Shown here: positions 1 to 6,680 of the stretch, one piece after another
How the letters are laid out: each line of letters opens with the position of its first letter
How positions within the stretch are numbered: the stretch's first letter is position 1
NCBI GenBank assembly: GCA_011524425.1
Contig: WTKI01000203.1
Span: 1-9,121 of the forward strand
Direction of reading: 5' to 3'
DNA from: Altererythrobacter sp.
Lineage (GTDB): Bacteria > Pseudomonadota > Alphaproteobacteria > Sphingomonadales > Sphingomonadaceae
DNA: 9,121 bases
Translations under genes and position numbers: made by a program
Notes under the pieces: generated by a model
Databases searched by the model: none
Seen by the model: only the letters and a program-made list of their open reading frames with translations
What the model was told of the DNA's origin: nothing

Positions 1-416
1 CCGCCGCAATCTGCACAATGCACTTCTGTGCGCGGATAACCGATCTTGTAATCTGTGCTGGTTGCTACAGCGCCGCTGTCAATCGGCTGCCAGAAGCTGG
101 GCCAGCCTGTCCCGCTGTCATACTTGGTCTCGGAAGAATACAGCGCATTGCCACAGCCCGCACAGACGAACGTTCCCTTGCGCTTCTCATCGTTGAGCGG
201 GGAGGTAAAGGGCGGCTCTGTTCCGGCCTGGCGCAGGATGCGGTATTCAGACCGCGTGAGACGTTTGCGCCATTCCTCGTCACTAAGGCTGACAGGAAAG
301 CTTTTGGCGTGCGCAGGGGATGCGCTGCAAGCACTTAACACCGGCAAGGACGCACTCGCCGCTAGCCCTGCAAGCACTGTGCGCCTGCCAAGGATCGTTT
401 GGATAAGGTCTTTCAT
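1..416 (-). CDS. msrB: Peptide-methionine (R)-S-oxide reductase MsrB, exported, 3' end cut by window edge
   Basis: MsrB reduces the R epimer of methionine sulfoxide in oxidised proteins. The gene runs off the left edge; 138 residues are visible. The SelR/MsrB fold starts near residue 43 and shows family hallmarks: TEPPFTSPL (66-74), the zinc-type pair CAGC (85-88), YDSGTGWPSFW (99-109) and the second pair CADC (134-137). The catalytic Cys of the RYCINSA-type motif would lie beyond the edge. Residues 1-37 form a signal peptide with twin Arg (R11-R12), a hydrophobic stretch (13-29) and a lipobox-like LSAC with Cys30, so a Tat-exported, possibly lipid-anchored envelope form is inferred. Thr103 sits where many family members, including the E. 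coli enzyme, have the resolving Cys. The ATG at 416 is chosen because it keeps the whole signal peptide. It lies 63 bp downstream of the P450 on the same strand, so cotranscription is possible. Family call is very sure; export route less so. Confidence 0.95.
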   Translation of the reverse strand, partial: MKDLIQTILGRRTVLAGLAASASLPVLSACSASPAHAKSFPVSLSDEEWRKRLTRSEYRILRQAGTEPPFTSPLNDEKRKGTFVCAGCGNALYSSETKYDSGTGWPSFWQPIDSGAVATSTDYKIGYPRTEVHCADCG

Positions 417-422
417 ACCTAT

Positions 423-428
423 GTTATA
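423..428 (-). promoter_or_regulatory. Possible -10 element of msrB
   Basis: On the minus strand the hexamer TATAAC matches five of six bases of the sigma-70-type -10 consensus and ends only 6 nt before the msrB ATG. Transcription from it would begin at or very near the start codon, giving a leaderless or nearly leaderless mRNA. No good -35 hexamer is seen at 16-18 bp upstream, and the only purine stretch before the ATG is a weak AGG one base away. Tentative. Confidence 0.3.
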
Positions 429-479
429 CGTTGGCGAACCGCGAAAGGTTTCAGATCAGCGCGCGGGCAATTGAAAAAT

Positions 480-1817
480 CTAGAACTCGGTGACTTCGAC
501 TTCCAGCTTGCGGAAGCCGTGTACAAAATTGGCGCGTACGCGCTCAATATCGCCAGCAACATGCACGCGCATACGCCTTTTATGCAGCTCTTCGAGCAAA
601 ACACGCAATTGCAGTTCTGCCAGGCGCGCGCCAACGCAGCGGTGAATGCCATAGCCAAAGGCGATGTGGCGGCGGGCGTTCTCGCGTTCAATGTCGAGCT
701 TGTCAGGGTTTTCAAACACCTCTTCATCGCGATTGGCAGAAAGATACCACAGGACAACTTTGTCACCCTGTTTGATCTTCTGCCCGAACACTTCTGCATC
801 TTCCGTGCAAGTCCGCCGCATATGCGCAAGCGGGGTTTGCATCCGCAGGATTTCCTGCACTGCATTGGGAATGAGTTCAGGCTTCTGTTCGAAGAGTTTG
901 CGTTGCTCGGGATTCTTGTCGAGCTGATAAATGATGCCGCTCATGGAATTGCGGGTGGTGTCATTGCCGCCCACAATCAGCAATACCAGATTGCCCATGA
1001 ATTCTTCCGGCCGCATCTGGTTCATCGCTTCGGAATGGATCATCATGGAAATCAGGTCGTCGCCCGGCTCTTTATCGTGAGTGCGCTCCATCCAAAGCGA
1101 TTGGAAATAAGCGCCCATCTCATGCAGGATATTCCAGCGCATTTCATCCAATTGCCGAACACTGGCAAGCTCTGTGTCGCCTGACCAATCCGACCAGAAG
1201 GTTAGCAGCCGGCGGTCTTCCCATGGGAACCCGAACAGGATGGCGAGCATGCCGGTGGTAAGCTCGATCGAGACTTTATCGACCCAGTCAAACACTTCAC
1301 CGCGCGGCAATGTATCCAGCAATTCTCCAGTGCGCTGGCGGATCTCGCCTTCCATCTCGGCCATACCGCTCGGTGTGAATTTCGGCGCGACTGTGCGGCG
1401 CTGGCCGGTGTGCTGCGGACGGTCCATTGCAATGAACATCGGCATTTCGCGGCGCACAGTGCCGTTTGCGGAGATCTCCTCATCCGTCAGGCGGTTGAGG
1501 ATCGTGATCCCGCCATACTCCCAGCTCGAAGAGAAGGTTTCCGGCAGCGCTTCGATATGCTGGATCGCTTTATGGCCGACGACCGCCCAATAGGGGCCAT
1601 AGGGGCTTTCCGGGATGTAATGCAGTGGGCCTGCATCACGCATTTCCTTGAACACGGGATGCCAGGTGTTTTCGAAGTAAATATCGCTTCGGCTCACATC
1701 CCATTTATGCGGGTGGCTGTGACGCTCTTCGGGATGCTGCGCGAAGTAATCCTTGAGCGCTTCATAGGCTGTTGGGGACGTCCGGCATTGCGGACGCTGG
1801 GGGGCAAGGGTTGCCAT
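480..1817 (-). CDS. Cytochrome P450, CYP153 family (alkane/fatty-acid omega-hydroxylase type)
   Basis: Soluble, three-component-type bacterial P450 of 445 residues, a usual length for CYP153, without an N-terminal membrane anchor. Visible motifs: the conserved segment MFIAMDRPQH (127-136); VSIELTTGMLA (182-192) followed by FGFPWEDRR (195-203); the I-helix oxygen-activation motif GGNDTT (283-288); EILR (322-325, the ExxR pair); TPLAHMRRT (328-336); and the heme-binding loop FGYGIHRCVG (387-396) with Cys394 as thiolate ligand. GGNDTTRNSM and TPLAHMRRT followed by GIHRCVG are typical of CYP153, whose characterised members hydroxylate the terminal carbon of medium-chain alkanes, alcohols or fatty acids using a [2Fe-2S] ferredoxin and an FAD reductase. 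The substrate here is not knowable from sequence. The start is secure: an in-frame TGA (1818-1820) lies directly before the ATG, and GGGAGAG precedes it by 6 nt. It has a 137-bp upstream gap with a strong inverted repeat, so independent regulation is likely. Confidence 0.93.
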   Translation of the reverse strand: MATLAPQRPQCRTSPTAYEALKDYFAQHPEERHSHPHKWDVSRSDIYFENTWHPVFKEMRDAGPLHYIPESPYGPYWAVVGHKAIQHIEALPETFSSSWEYGGITILNRLTDEEISANGTVRREMPMFIAMDRPQHTGQRRTVAPKFTPSGMAEMEGEIRQRTGELLDTLPRGEVFDWVDKVSIELTTGMLAILFGFPWEDRRLLTFWSDWSGDTELASVRQLDEMRWNILHEMGAYFQSLWMERTHDKEPGDDLISMMIHSEAMNQMRPEEFMGNLVLLIVGGNDTTRNSMSGIIYQLDKNPEQRKLFEQKPELIPNAVQEILRMQTPLAHMRRTCTEDAEVFGQKIKQGDKVVLWYLSANRDEEVFENPDKLDIERENARRHIAFGYGIHRCVGARLAELQLRVLLEELHKRRMRVHVAGDIERVRANFVHGFRKLEVEVTEF

Positions 1818-1823
1818 TCAATT

Positions 1824-1830
1824 CTCTCCC
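1824..1830 (-). promoter_or_regulatory. Ribosome binding site of the P450 gene
   Basis: GGGAGAG on the minus strand lies 6 nt upstream of the P450 ATG. With the in-frame TGA immediately before that ATG, it fixes the start. Confidence 0.75.
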
Positions 1831-1884
1831 GCGGACGCGACTCTCAAGGTCACGAATTCTCACTTGCGGAGCAATGTCCCTCCA

Positions 1885-1902
1885 ATTGACACCAATGTCA
1901 AT
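1885..1902. promoter_or_regulatory. Inverted repeat, candidate operator/promoter of the P450 gene
   Basis: ATTGACA-4 nt-TGTCAAT: two perfect 7-bp arms around a 4-nt spacer, in the gap between the ABC permease and the P450, 67 bp upstream of the P450 ATG. Its size and symmetry fit a dimeric helix-turn-helix repressor site, for example of the TetR family. Each arm also contains TTGACA (one on each strand), the exact consensus of a sigma-70 -35 box, so a bound protein could block polymerase. Only a poor -10 match (GACATT) stands 17 bp downstream on the minus strand, so the promoter reading is weaker than the operator reading. No regulator gene is in the window. Confidence 0.55.
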
Positions 1903-1954
1903 ATGGGTTGCCATTGCGAACTTAATTGCAGAACAGAACCAATGCCTTGGGCGG

Positions 1955-3262
1955 TTAAGCCTGGCTTTGGTTGGGCGTGGTACCGCCTTTGTTACGCAAG
2001 CGGTCAAGCCAGCTGCGTTTCACTTTGGCATGACCGCCGCTCCCGGATTTCATCACTCGCTTGCGGAACAGAGTCGAGCCCCATTTGATGAAAAGCGCCA
2101 CCCACATGGCCTGATAGGCAAAGGCCAGCAAATGCGGCCAGATGAGGTCGCTGCGCGCTGCCATGGCGGTCATGGCAAAGGGCGAACTGAACGGAAACAG
2201 GATGGCGATGAGCTCTAGCGGAGTCCATCCACCGACAATCGCGATTTGCGTGAAAAAGAAGATGAACAGCTGCAGCATGGTCACTGGCATGGACAATGTC
2301 TGCACTTCGCGCACCGTAGCTGCCAAAGCGCCAATCGCAAGAAAGATAGAGCCGATCAGCAAATAGCCCATCGAGAAATTGATGATGAACAAAAGCACGA
2401 ATAGCGGCCAGCCAACTCCGGGCTCGGAAAGCCCCATGAGCAATTGTTTGATCCCCCCAAAATCTCCGGCAAATAACAGCACCAGGCCCAGCGCTAGCGC
2501 CCACACGGCGATCCCGACCAATGATACTGCTAGCATTGCAAACAGCTTGCCAAAGAACACCGCTTGCATAGGTAATGCCGCTGCTAGGATTTCGATGATC
2601 TTGTTGGCTTTCTCCTCCACCAGATTGGACAAGACCATACCGGCCAGCAGCATAGTGAGCAGAAACAGAAGCGTGATAGCGATCTGAGCGGTGTTGCGCC
2701 GCTGGCTCTTGGTCTTCGCGCCGCTCACAGTGTTGATTTCCGTTCGCAACGCGGGATAGCTCACATCGGTATCATTGCGCGCCATTGACAGTTGAACAGC
2801 AAGGATACCTTGCCATGCATTCACGCGGCGCTGTGTGCCGGTCAGCACAGGCTCTTCCAAGGTGCCCGTCAGAGTTGCGCCTGTTTTGCCGCTGGGGTCA
2901 GCCAGCAAAGCATCGATGTCGATGGGTTCAGCGCCTTTGCCCGGGTCATAGATCGTGAAATGCGGGATTGCGTGATAGCCCAGTTCCTTTTCAATGCGGT
3001 GGTGCGCATCGAGCAGAAGCTTTATATCCTCGCTCGGCATTTGCAGAGCGATGCGTGTGTCATTGCTGCGTTCAACGGCAGCCGCGCCAATCCCCCCTGA
3101 TAATGCGAACACAACCGCCGGGAATAGCGGGCCGAGCAAGAAGAATAGAAAACTGCGACTGAACAGGATCGCCAGAAAGTCGCGCCGGGCGATAACCCAT
3201 GCGGCCTGAATACGCGAAAGCCGCGATTTTTCGGTAGGGTCAATCAAAGCAGATTCGATCAT
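1955..3262 (-). CDS. ABC-2 type transporter permease (NatB/YhaP-like)
   Basis: Membrane subunit (435 residues) of an ABC exporter. One membrane helix lies near residues 37-58. A large extracytoplasmic domain (about 60-190) follows, then a bundle of about six hydrophobic segments near 192-213, 238-266, 284-312, 324-345, 347-366 and 374-393, and a basic cytoplasmic tail (399-425). This N-terminal helix, large outer domain and five-to-six-helix bundle is the ABC-2 layout of NatB/YhaP. The family-typical stretch NLVEEKANKIIEIL (213-226), just after the second helix, supports the call. In Bacillus, NatAB exports sodium, but most relatives have no known substrate and none is assigned here. The ATG overlaps the TGA of the upstream ATPase by one base (TGATG). 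GGAGG lies 7 nt upstream inside the ATPase gene, indicating translational coupling and a fixed stoichiometry. Confidence 0.9.
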   Translation of the reverse strand: MIESALIDPTEKSRLSRIQAAWVIARRDFLAILFSRSFLFFLLGPLFPAVVFALSGGIGAAAVERSNDTRIALQMPSEDIKLLLDAHHRIEKELGYHAIPHFTIYDPGKGAEPIDIDALLADPSGKTGATLTGTLEEPVLTGTQRRVNAWQGILAVQLSMARNDTDVSYPALRTEINTVSGAKTKSQRRNTAQIAITLLFLLTMLLAGMVLSNLVEEKANKIIEILAAALPMQAVFFGKLFAMLAVSLVGIAVWALALGLVLLFAGDFGGIKQLLMGLSEPGVGWPLFVLLFIINFSMGYLLIGSIFLAIGALAATVREVQTLSMPVTMLQLFIFFFTQIAIVGGWTPLELIAILFPFSSPFAMTAMAARSDLIWPHLLAFAYQAMWVALFIKWGSTLFRKRVMKSGSGGHAKVKRSWLDRLRNKGGTTPNQSQA

Positions 3263-4254
3263 CAGCCCGCCTCCGCCATCCGGTCCGCTTCCATCGCGCG
3301 TGCGGCGGCTTCACCGGCAATATGCACAAAGGCATCATGCAGACCTGCGCGTTCAATAGAGAGCGAGAGAATGCCCGCATCGCCTTCAATCAATTGGCGT
3401 AGCAAGGGCTCAATGCCGCTTTCAGGAAGCGGGAAAGAGAAGAAATCGCCTTCGCGGCGCGTGTCCTGTGGCAGTGCCTGCATCCAAGCCCCTTCACGGG
3501 CGCGGGTCTCCAACCGCACCTGCGCCGGAATGCGATCGCGTGCTGTCTCGACACTCCCGGCATAGGGCACACGCCCGCCGGCAATAATCGCAACCCCTTC
3601 GCATAAGCGCTCTGCATGGTGGATCACATGAGTGGAGAAAATCACAGTCACGCCATCTTCTGCAAGCGCGCGGATCATAGTCTCCAGCTTGCCTTGATTG
3701 ATCGCGTCCAAGCCTGAAAACGGTTCATCCAGCACGACCAGGCGCGGTTGATGGACCAGTGTGCCAAGCAATTGGACGGTTTGCGCCATGCCTTTGGATA
3801 GCTGGCGAATGGTGCGTTCTGCCGCATGAGCCAAGTCATGCCGTTCCAGCAATTCACGCCCGCGTTTGCGCCCTTCTTCCAGCGGCAATCCGCGCAGCGC
3901 GCCCATGAAGGCAATCGCGTCAATTGCTTTCATCGTCGGATAAAGCCCGCGTTCTTCCGGCAAATACCCGATCAACCGCGCAATATCGTGCGGATGGTCA
4001 TGGCCGAACACTCGCCGCACCCCTTCATCGGGGTCGATAATGCCGAGCAGCATACGCAAGGTCGTGGTCTTGCCGGCTCCGTTAGGGCCGAGCACGCCAT
4101 AGATCGCACCTTGGCGCACTTCCAGATCAACGCCATCAACGGCCAGAGTCCCGTCAAAGCGTTTGACCAGCCCGCGCGCTTCAATCGCGAGCGCACGATC
4201 ATCTGAATCAGGCGAATTGCCTGTCGGGTCGAGTTGGCTTACCGCAGCATCCAT
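3262..4254 (-). CDS. ABC transporter ATP-binding protein (NatA/YhaQ-like)
   Basis: Nucleotide-binding subunit (330 residues) that powers the adjacent ABC-2 permease. All ATPase motifs are intact and in order: Walker A GPNGAGKTT (56-64); the Q-loop region YLPEERGLY (97-105), where Glu stands in place of the usual Gln as in many YhaQ-type proteins; signature LSKGM (152-156) instead of LSGGQ; Walker B LVVLDEP (172-178) with catalytic Glu177; D-loop SGLD (180-183); and H-loop His209. A C-terminal extension (about 240-330) resembles the accessory domain common in this subfamily. Residues 1-20 are polar and poorly conserved in type, so the exact start is a little uncertain; the ATG at 4254 has only a weak Shine-Dalgarno. 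It is the first gene of the operon and diverges from queG across 44 bp. Transport direction (export) is inferred from the family; the substrate is unknown. Confidence 0.93.
   Translation of the reverse strand: MDAAVSQLDPTGNSPDSDDRALAIEARGLVKRFDGTLAVDGVDLEVRQGAIYGVLGPNGAGKTTTLRMLLGIIDPDEGVRRVFGHDHPHDIARLIGYLPEERGLYPTMKAIDAIAFMGALRGLPLEEGRKRGRELLERHDLAHAAERTIRQLSKGMAQTVQLLGTLVHQPRLVVLDEPFSGLDAINQGKLETMIRALAEDGVTVIFSTHVIHHAERLCEGVAIIAGGRVPYAGSVETARDRIPAQVRLETRAREGAWMQALPQDTRREGDFFSFPLPESGIEPLLRQLIEGDAGILSLSIERAGLHDAFVHIAGEAAARAMEADRMAEAG
3270..3274 (-). promoter_or_regulatory. Ribosome binding site of the ABC permease gene
   Basis: GGAGG on the minus strand lies 7 nt before the permease ATG, within the last codons of the ATPase gene. 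It supports the overlapping TGATG junction as the true start and implies coupled translation. Confidence 0.75.
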
Positions 4255-4298
4255 TCCGCCCGATTAACCCTGCGGACTAAACGGGAGCAACCCCAAGC
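4255..4298. other. Short divergent intergenic region between ABC operon and queG
   Basis: Only 44 bp separate the two divergent starts, so any promoters must overlap each other or reach into the opposite coding sequence. I see no convincing -35/-10 pair. Short inverted repeats are present: TCCGC (4255-4259) with GCGGA (4272-4276), and TTAACC (4264-4269) with GGTTAA (4301-4306). Both are too short and widely spaced to call as sites. Confidence 0.4.
4283..4287 (+). promoter_or_regulatory. Probable ribosome binding site of queG
   Basis: GGGAG lies 11 nt before the GTG at 4299, slightly long spacing. An in-frame TAA at 4278-4280 excludes any earlier start, and the next ATG is 52 codons in, inside the conserved domain. 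The GTG is therefore the best start. Confidence 0.5.
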
Positions 4299-5354
4299 GT
4301 GGTTAACACCGCACAAACTTTTGACTTTGTGTCAGAGCTGCAAGCGGAAGCAGTGCGGCTGGGCTTTGTCGCTTTTGGCATAACCAAGGCCGACGAAGAC
4401 CCGTTGCGGCGCGACCGGCTAGAACAATGGTTGGAGGCAGGTCATCACGGCTCCATGGGCTGGATGGAGGATCGCAAGCAAGAACGAGGCGCAGCTCAAG
4501 GCCTGTGGCCTCAAGCGAAAAGCGTTATCGCGCTTGGCATGAGTTATGCGCCGGCCAATGATCCGCTTAGCCTCGAAAATCATTCAGAGCGCGCGCGCAT
4601 TTCAGTCTATGCGCAAGGCAAGGACTATCACGATACAGTCAAAAAGCGTTTGAAGGCGCTCGCGCGGTGGATCATTGCGCAGCACCCCGAGAGCGAACTT
4701 AAAGTCTTCGTTGATACTGCTCCTGTCATGGAAAAGCCCTTAGGCGCAGCCGCCGGTCTGGGTTGGCAAGGCAAGCACACCAATCTGGTCAGCAGGCAGC
4801 ATGGCAGCTGGCTGTTTCTGGGAGCGATTTACACGACATTGGAACTGGCGCCTCACGAGCCGCATCCCGATCGCTGCGGCTCGTGCAATGCCTGTCAGAC
4901 CGCGTGCCCGACCGATGCATTTCCCGCGCCTTACCAGCTCGATGCGCGCCGCTGCATTTCCTATCTCACGATTGAGCATAAAGGGCCGGTCGACGAAGCT
5001 TTACGCGAAGGCATCGGCAACCGGATCTATGGCTGCGATGATTGCCTAGCAGTGTGCCCTTGGAACAAATTTGCTGAAACTGCGGCCAAGCATAAGGACT
5101 TTCTGCCAAGGGCAGAGCTGACAGCACCTAAGCTCTCGCATTTGCTGGCCTTGGATGATCAAGGGTTTCGTGCGCTGTTTTCCGGCTCTCCCATTAAACG
5201 CATTGGCCGCAACCGCTTTATCCGCAATTGCCTGTATGCCGCTGGCAATAGCGGGGACAAAGGTCTGCGCGGCTGTGTTGCAGAATTGACCAGCGATCCT
5301 GATCCGGTGGTCGCGGATGCGGCAAGCTGGGCGCTGGCGCGCCTCGATGCCTAA
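4299..5354 (+). CDS. queG: Epoxyqueuosine reductase QueG
   Basis: Catalyses the last step of queuosine synthesis, reducing epoxyqueuosine to queuosine in the wobble position (34) of tRNAs for Tyr, His, Asn and Asp. It is a cytosolic enzyme using cobalamin and two [4Fe-4S] clusters. The 351-residue length is normal. Visible features: the N-terminal family domain (about 8-180) with VDTAPVMEK (138-146), where Asp139 matches the conserved catalytic acid, and GWQGKHTNL (155-163); the first ferredoxin-like motif [11 protein letters not shown] (193-203); Cys219 and the second motif [11 protein letters not shown] (246-256); then [14 protein letters not shown] (297-310) and a C-terminal HEAT-like tail typical of the family. 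Starts with GTG; an in-frame TAA upstream rules out a longer protein. It diverges from the ABC operon and converges on the ferredoxin reductase. No other queuosine gene is in the window. Confidence 0.97.
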   Translation: MVNTAQTFDFVSELQAEAVRLGFVAFGITKADEDPLRRDRLEQWLEAGHHGSMGWMEDRKQERGAAQGLWPQAKSVIALGMSYAPANDPLSLENHSERARISVYAQGKDYHDTVKKRLKALARWIIAQHPESELKVFVDTAPVMEKPLGAAAGLGWQGKHTNLVSRQHGSWLFLGAIYTTLELAPHEPHPDRCGSCNACQTACPTDAFPAPYQLDARRCISYLTIEHKGPVDEALREGIGNRIYGCDDCLAVCPWNKFAETAAKHKDFLPRAELTAPKLSHLLALDDQGFRALFSGSPIKRIGRNRFIRNCLYAAGNSGDKGLRGCVAELTSDPDPVVADAASWALARLDA

Positions 5355-5366
5355 CTCGCCGCTGGC

Positions 5367-5382
5367 CTATTCTCGAGAATAG
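5367..5382. repeat. 16-bp perfect palindrome at the convergent gene junction
   Basis: CTATTCTCGAGAATAG reads the same on both strands. It covers the last four codons and the stop codon (TAG) of the ferredoxin reductase and starts 12 bp after the queG stop. As RNA it could fold a 6-bp A/U-rich stem with a 4-nt loop on either strand, but it lacks a GC-rich stem and a U-run, so it is a poor intrinsic terminator. It could equally be a chance result of the coding sequence. Confidence 0.5.
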
Positions 5383-6608
5383 ATAAGCTCTTTCAAAGGG
5401 ACTTCAGTGTCCGCCAGAATATCAGGATCCAGTTCTTGCGGTCCGCTCTCCAAGAGCTTGCGACCCTGGACATAGTCTTTGACTGTATTGACGCAGTCAA
5501 ACGCAATCGGGCGCCCTTCTTTCAAATAGATCAACGTGAATTTGCGTGTCGCAGGATCACCGCGCAAAACCGTCTGGTCATGATCCAGGCTAAGGCCGGC
5601 AGTTTGCAATTTAAGATCATACTGGTTGGACCAGAACCAGGGCAGCGCGTGATAGGGCTGTTTGTCGCCCGTGATCGCGCGCGCGACAGTGTTGGCCATG
5701 TCATTGGCATTCTGAACGGATTCCAGCCGGATAACCGCTCTGTCCGCAAAATCGTTCACATGCGCTGCGCAGTCGCCGATTGCATAGATATCGTCTAACG
5801 TGGTGCGGCAGAATTCATCGACATCGACGCCGTTTGAACCCGCAGCTCCTGCTGCGATCAACGGACCTACACTGGGCACGATCCCAATGCCTACGATCAC
5901 CATGTCACAGGCAATCGAACTGCCATCTGCGAGAGCAACTGACGTCACAAAACCGTCTGAACCTTCCAGGGCTTCGACTTGCGTTTCCAGCCGAATGTCC
6001 ACGCCGTGGCCGCGATGCTCGGCTTCGTAAAAACGGCTGAGCTCTTCACCGGCAACGCGCGCAAGGACGCGGGGCAAAGCTTCTAGCAAGGCCACATCGC
6101 AATCAAGCTTGCGCAGCACAGCGGCTGCTTCCAGTCCAATATAGCCGCCGCCAATGACCACAACTTTCTTCGGCCCGCTATCCAGGGCCTGCATGATCGC
6201 ATCGACATCACGCCGGTTGCGTACGCAATGTACGCCTTTGAGATTGGCGCCCGGGCATGACAAACGCCGCGCATCGCCGCCGCCAGCCCAGATCAGCTTG
6301 CGATAACCCACGCGGCTTCCATCAGACAGCACCACGGCATGACCCAGCCAATCAATTTCTGCCACGGGAGAGCTGAGCCGCACTTCGATATCTTTATCTG
6401 CCCAGAATTTTTCGGGCCGAATGAGAATGCGTTCGAACGGCTTGTCGCCAGCGAGATATTCTTTGGACAGCGGGGGGCGTTCATACGGATATTCGCTTTC
6501 GCGGCCCAGCATGATGATCGAGCCTTCGTGACCCTGCTGGCGCAATGCGATCGCGGCTTGCGCGCCGCCGTGCCCTGTCCCCACGATTACTATATCAGCG
6601 TGATCCAT
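5367..6608 (-). CDS. FAD-dependent ferredoxin reductase (putidaredoxin/rhodocoxin reductase type)
   Basis: Flavoprotein of 413 residues, the usual size for this class, that moves electrons from NAD(P)H to a small [2Fe-2S] ferredoxin serving P450s or ring-hydroxylating oxygenases. Domains in order: FAD-binding GTGHGG (10-15) with the family motif RPPLSKEYL (44-52); NAD-binding GGGYIGLE (153-160); the second FAD motif [10 protein letters not shown] (272-281); and a C-terminal reductase domain with [13 protein letters not shown] (323-335), typical of the CamA-like family. No Cys pair of the disulfide-reductase type follows the FAD motif, which separates it from glutathione or lipoamide reductases. 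The ATG at 6608 has AGG 5 nt upstream. It lies 72 bp downstream of glutamate dehydrogenase on the same strand, so read-through is possible. Its natural partner could be a CYP153 ferredoxin, but no ferredoxin gene is visible. Family sure, physiological partner unknown. Confidence 0.92.
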   Translation of the reverse strand: MDHADIVIVGTGHGGAQAAIALRQQGHEGSIIMLGRESEYPYERPPLSKEYLAGDKPFERILIRPEKFWADKDIEVRLSSPVAEIDWLGHAVVLSDGSRVGYRKLIWAGGGDARRLSCPGANLKGVHCVRNRRDVDAIMQALDSGPKKVVVIGGGYIGLEAAAVLRKLDCDVALLEALPRVLARVAGEELSRFYEAEHRGHGVDIRLETQVEALEGSDGFVTSVALADGSSIACDMVIVGIGIVPSVGPLIAAGAAGSNGVDVDEFCRTTLDDIYAIGDCAAHVNDFADRAVIRLESVQNANDMANTVARAITGDKQPYHALPWFWSNQYDLKLQTAGLSLDHDQTVLRGDPATRKFTLIYLKEGRPIAFDCVNTVKDYVQGRKLLESGPQELDPDILADTEVPLKELIYSRE

Positions 6609-6680
6609 GGGCGCCTGCGTCTCTCGAAACGCGCGCTAGGTCAAGCCCCGCAAATGTGAGGGGAGCCATCCTTCGCGTTC
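6609..6680 (-). other. Gap between glutamate dehydrogenase and ferredoxin reductase
   Basis: These 72 bp hold a TTGACC hexamer on the minus strand (6639-6644), five of six bases of a -35 box, but no matching -10 about 17 bp downstream. A CCCC/GGGG pair around 10 nt gives only a 4-bp stem without a T-run, so no terminator is called. Whether the reductase has its own promoter is unresolved. Confidence 0.35.

Noticed and set aside
440..470. CCGCG/CGCGG inverted repeat between the P450 and msrB as a terminator
   Set aside because: Arms are only 5 bp with a long loop and no following T-run in either direction.
399..1184. Long open frame of 261 codons on the plus strand opposite the P450
   Set aside because: It is fully antisense to a P450 with every family motif intact, has no recognisable motif of its own, and reflects codon bias of the real gene.
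1930..1957. Imperfect dyad (AACC...GGTT with inner CCAA/TTGG-type pairing) after the permease stop as a terminator
   Set aside because: Four-bp paired blocks, no GC-rich stem and no T-run; too weak to call.
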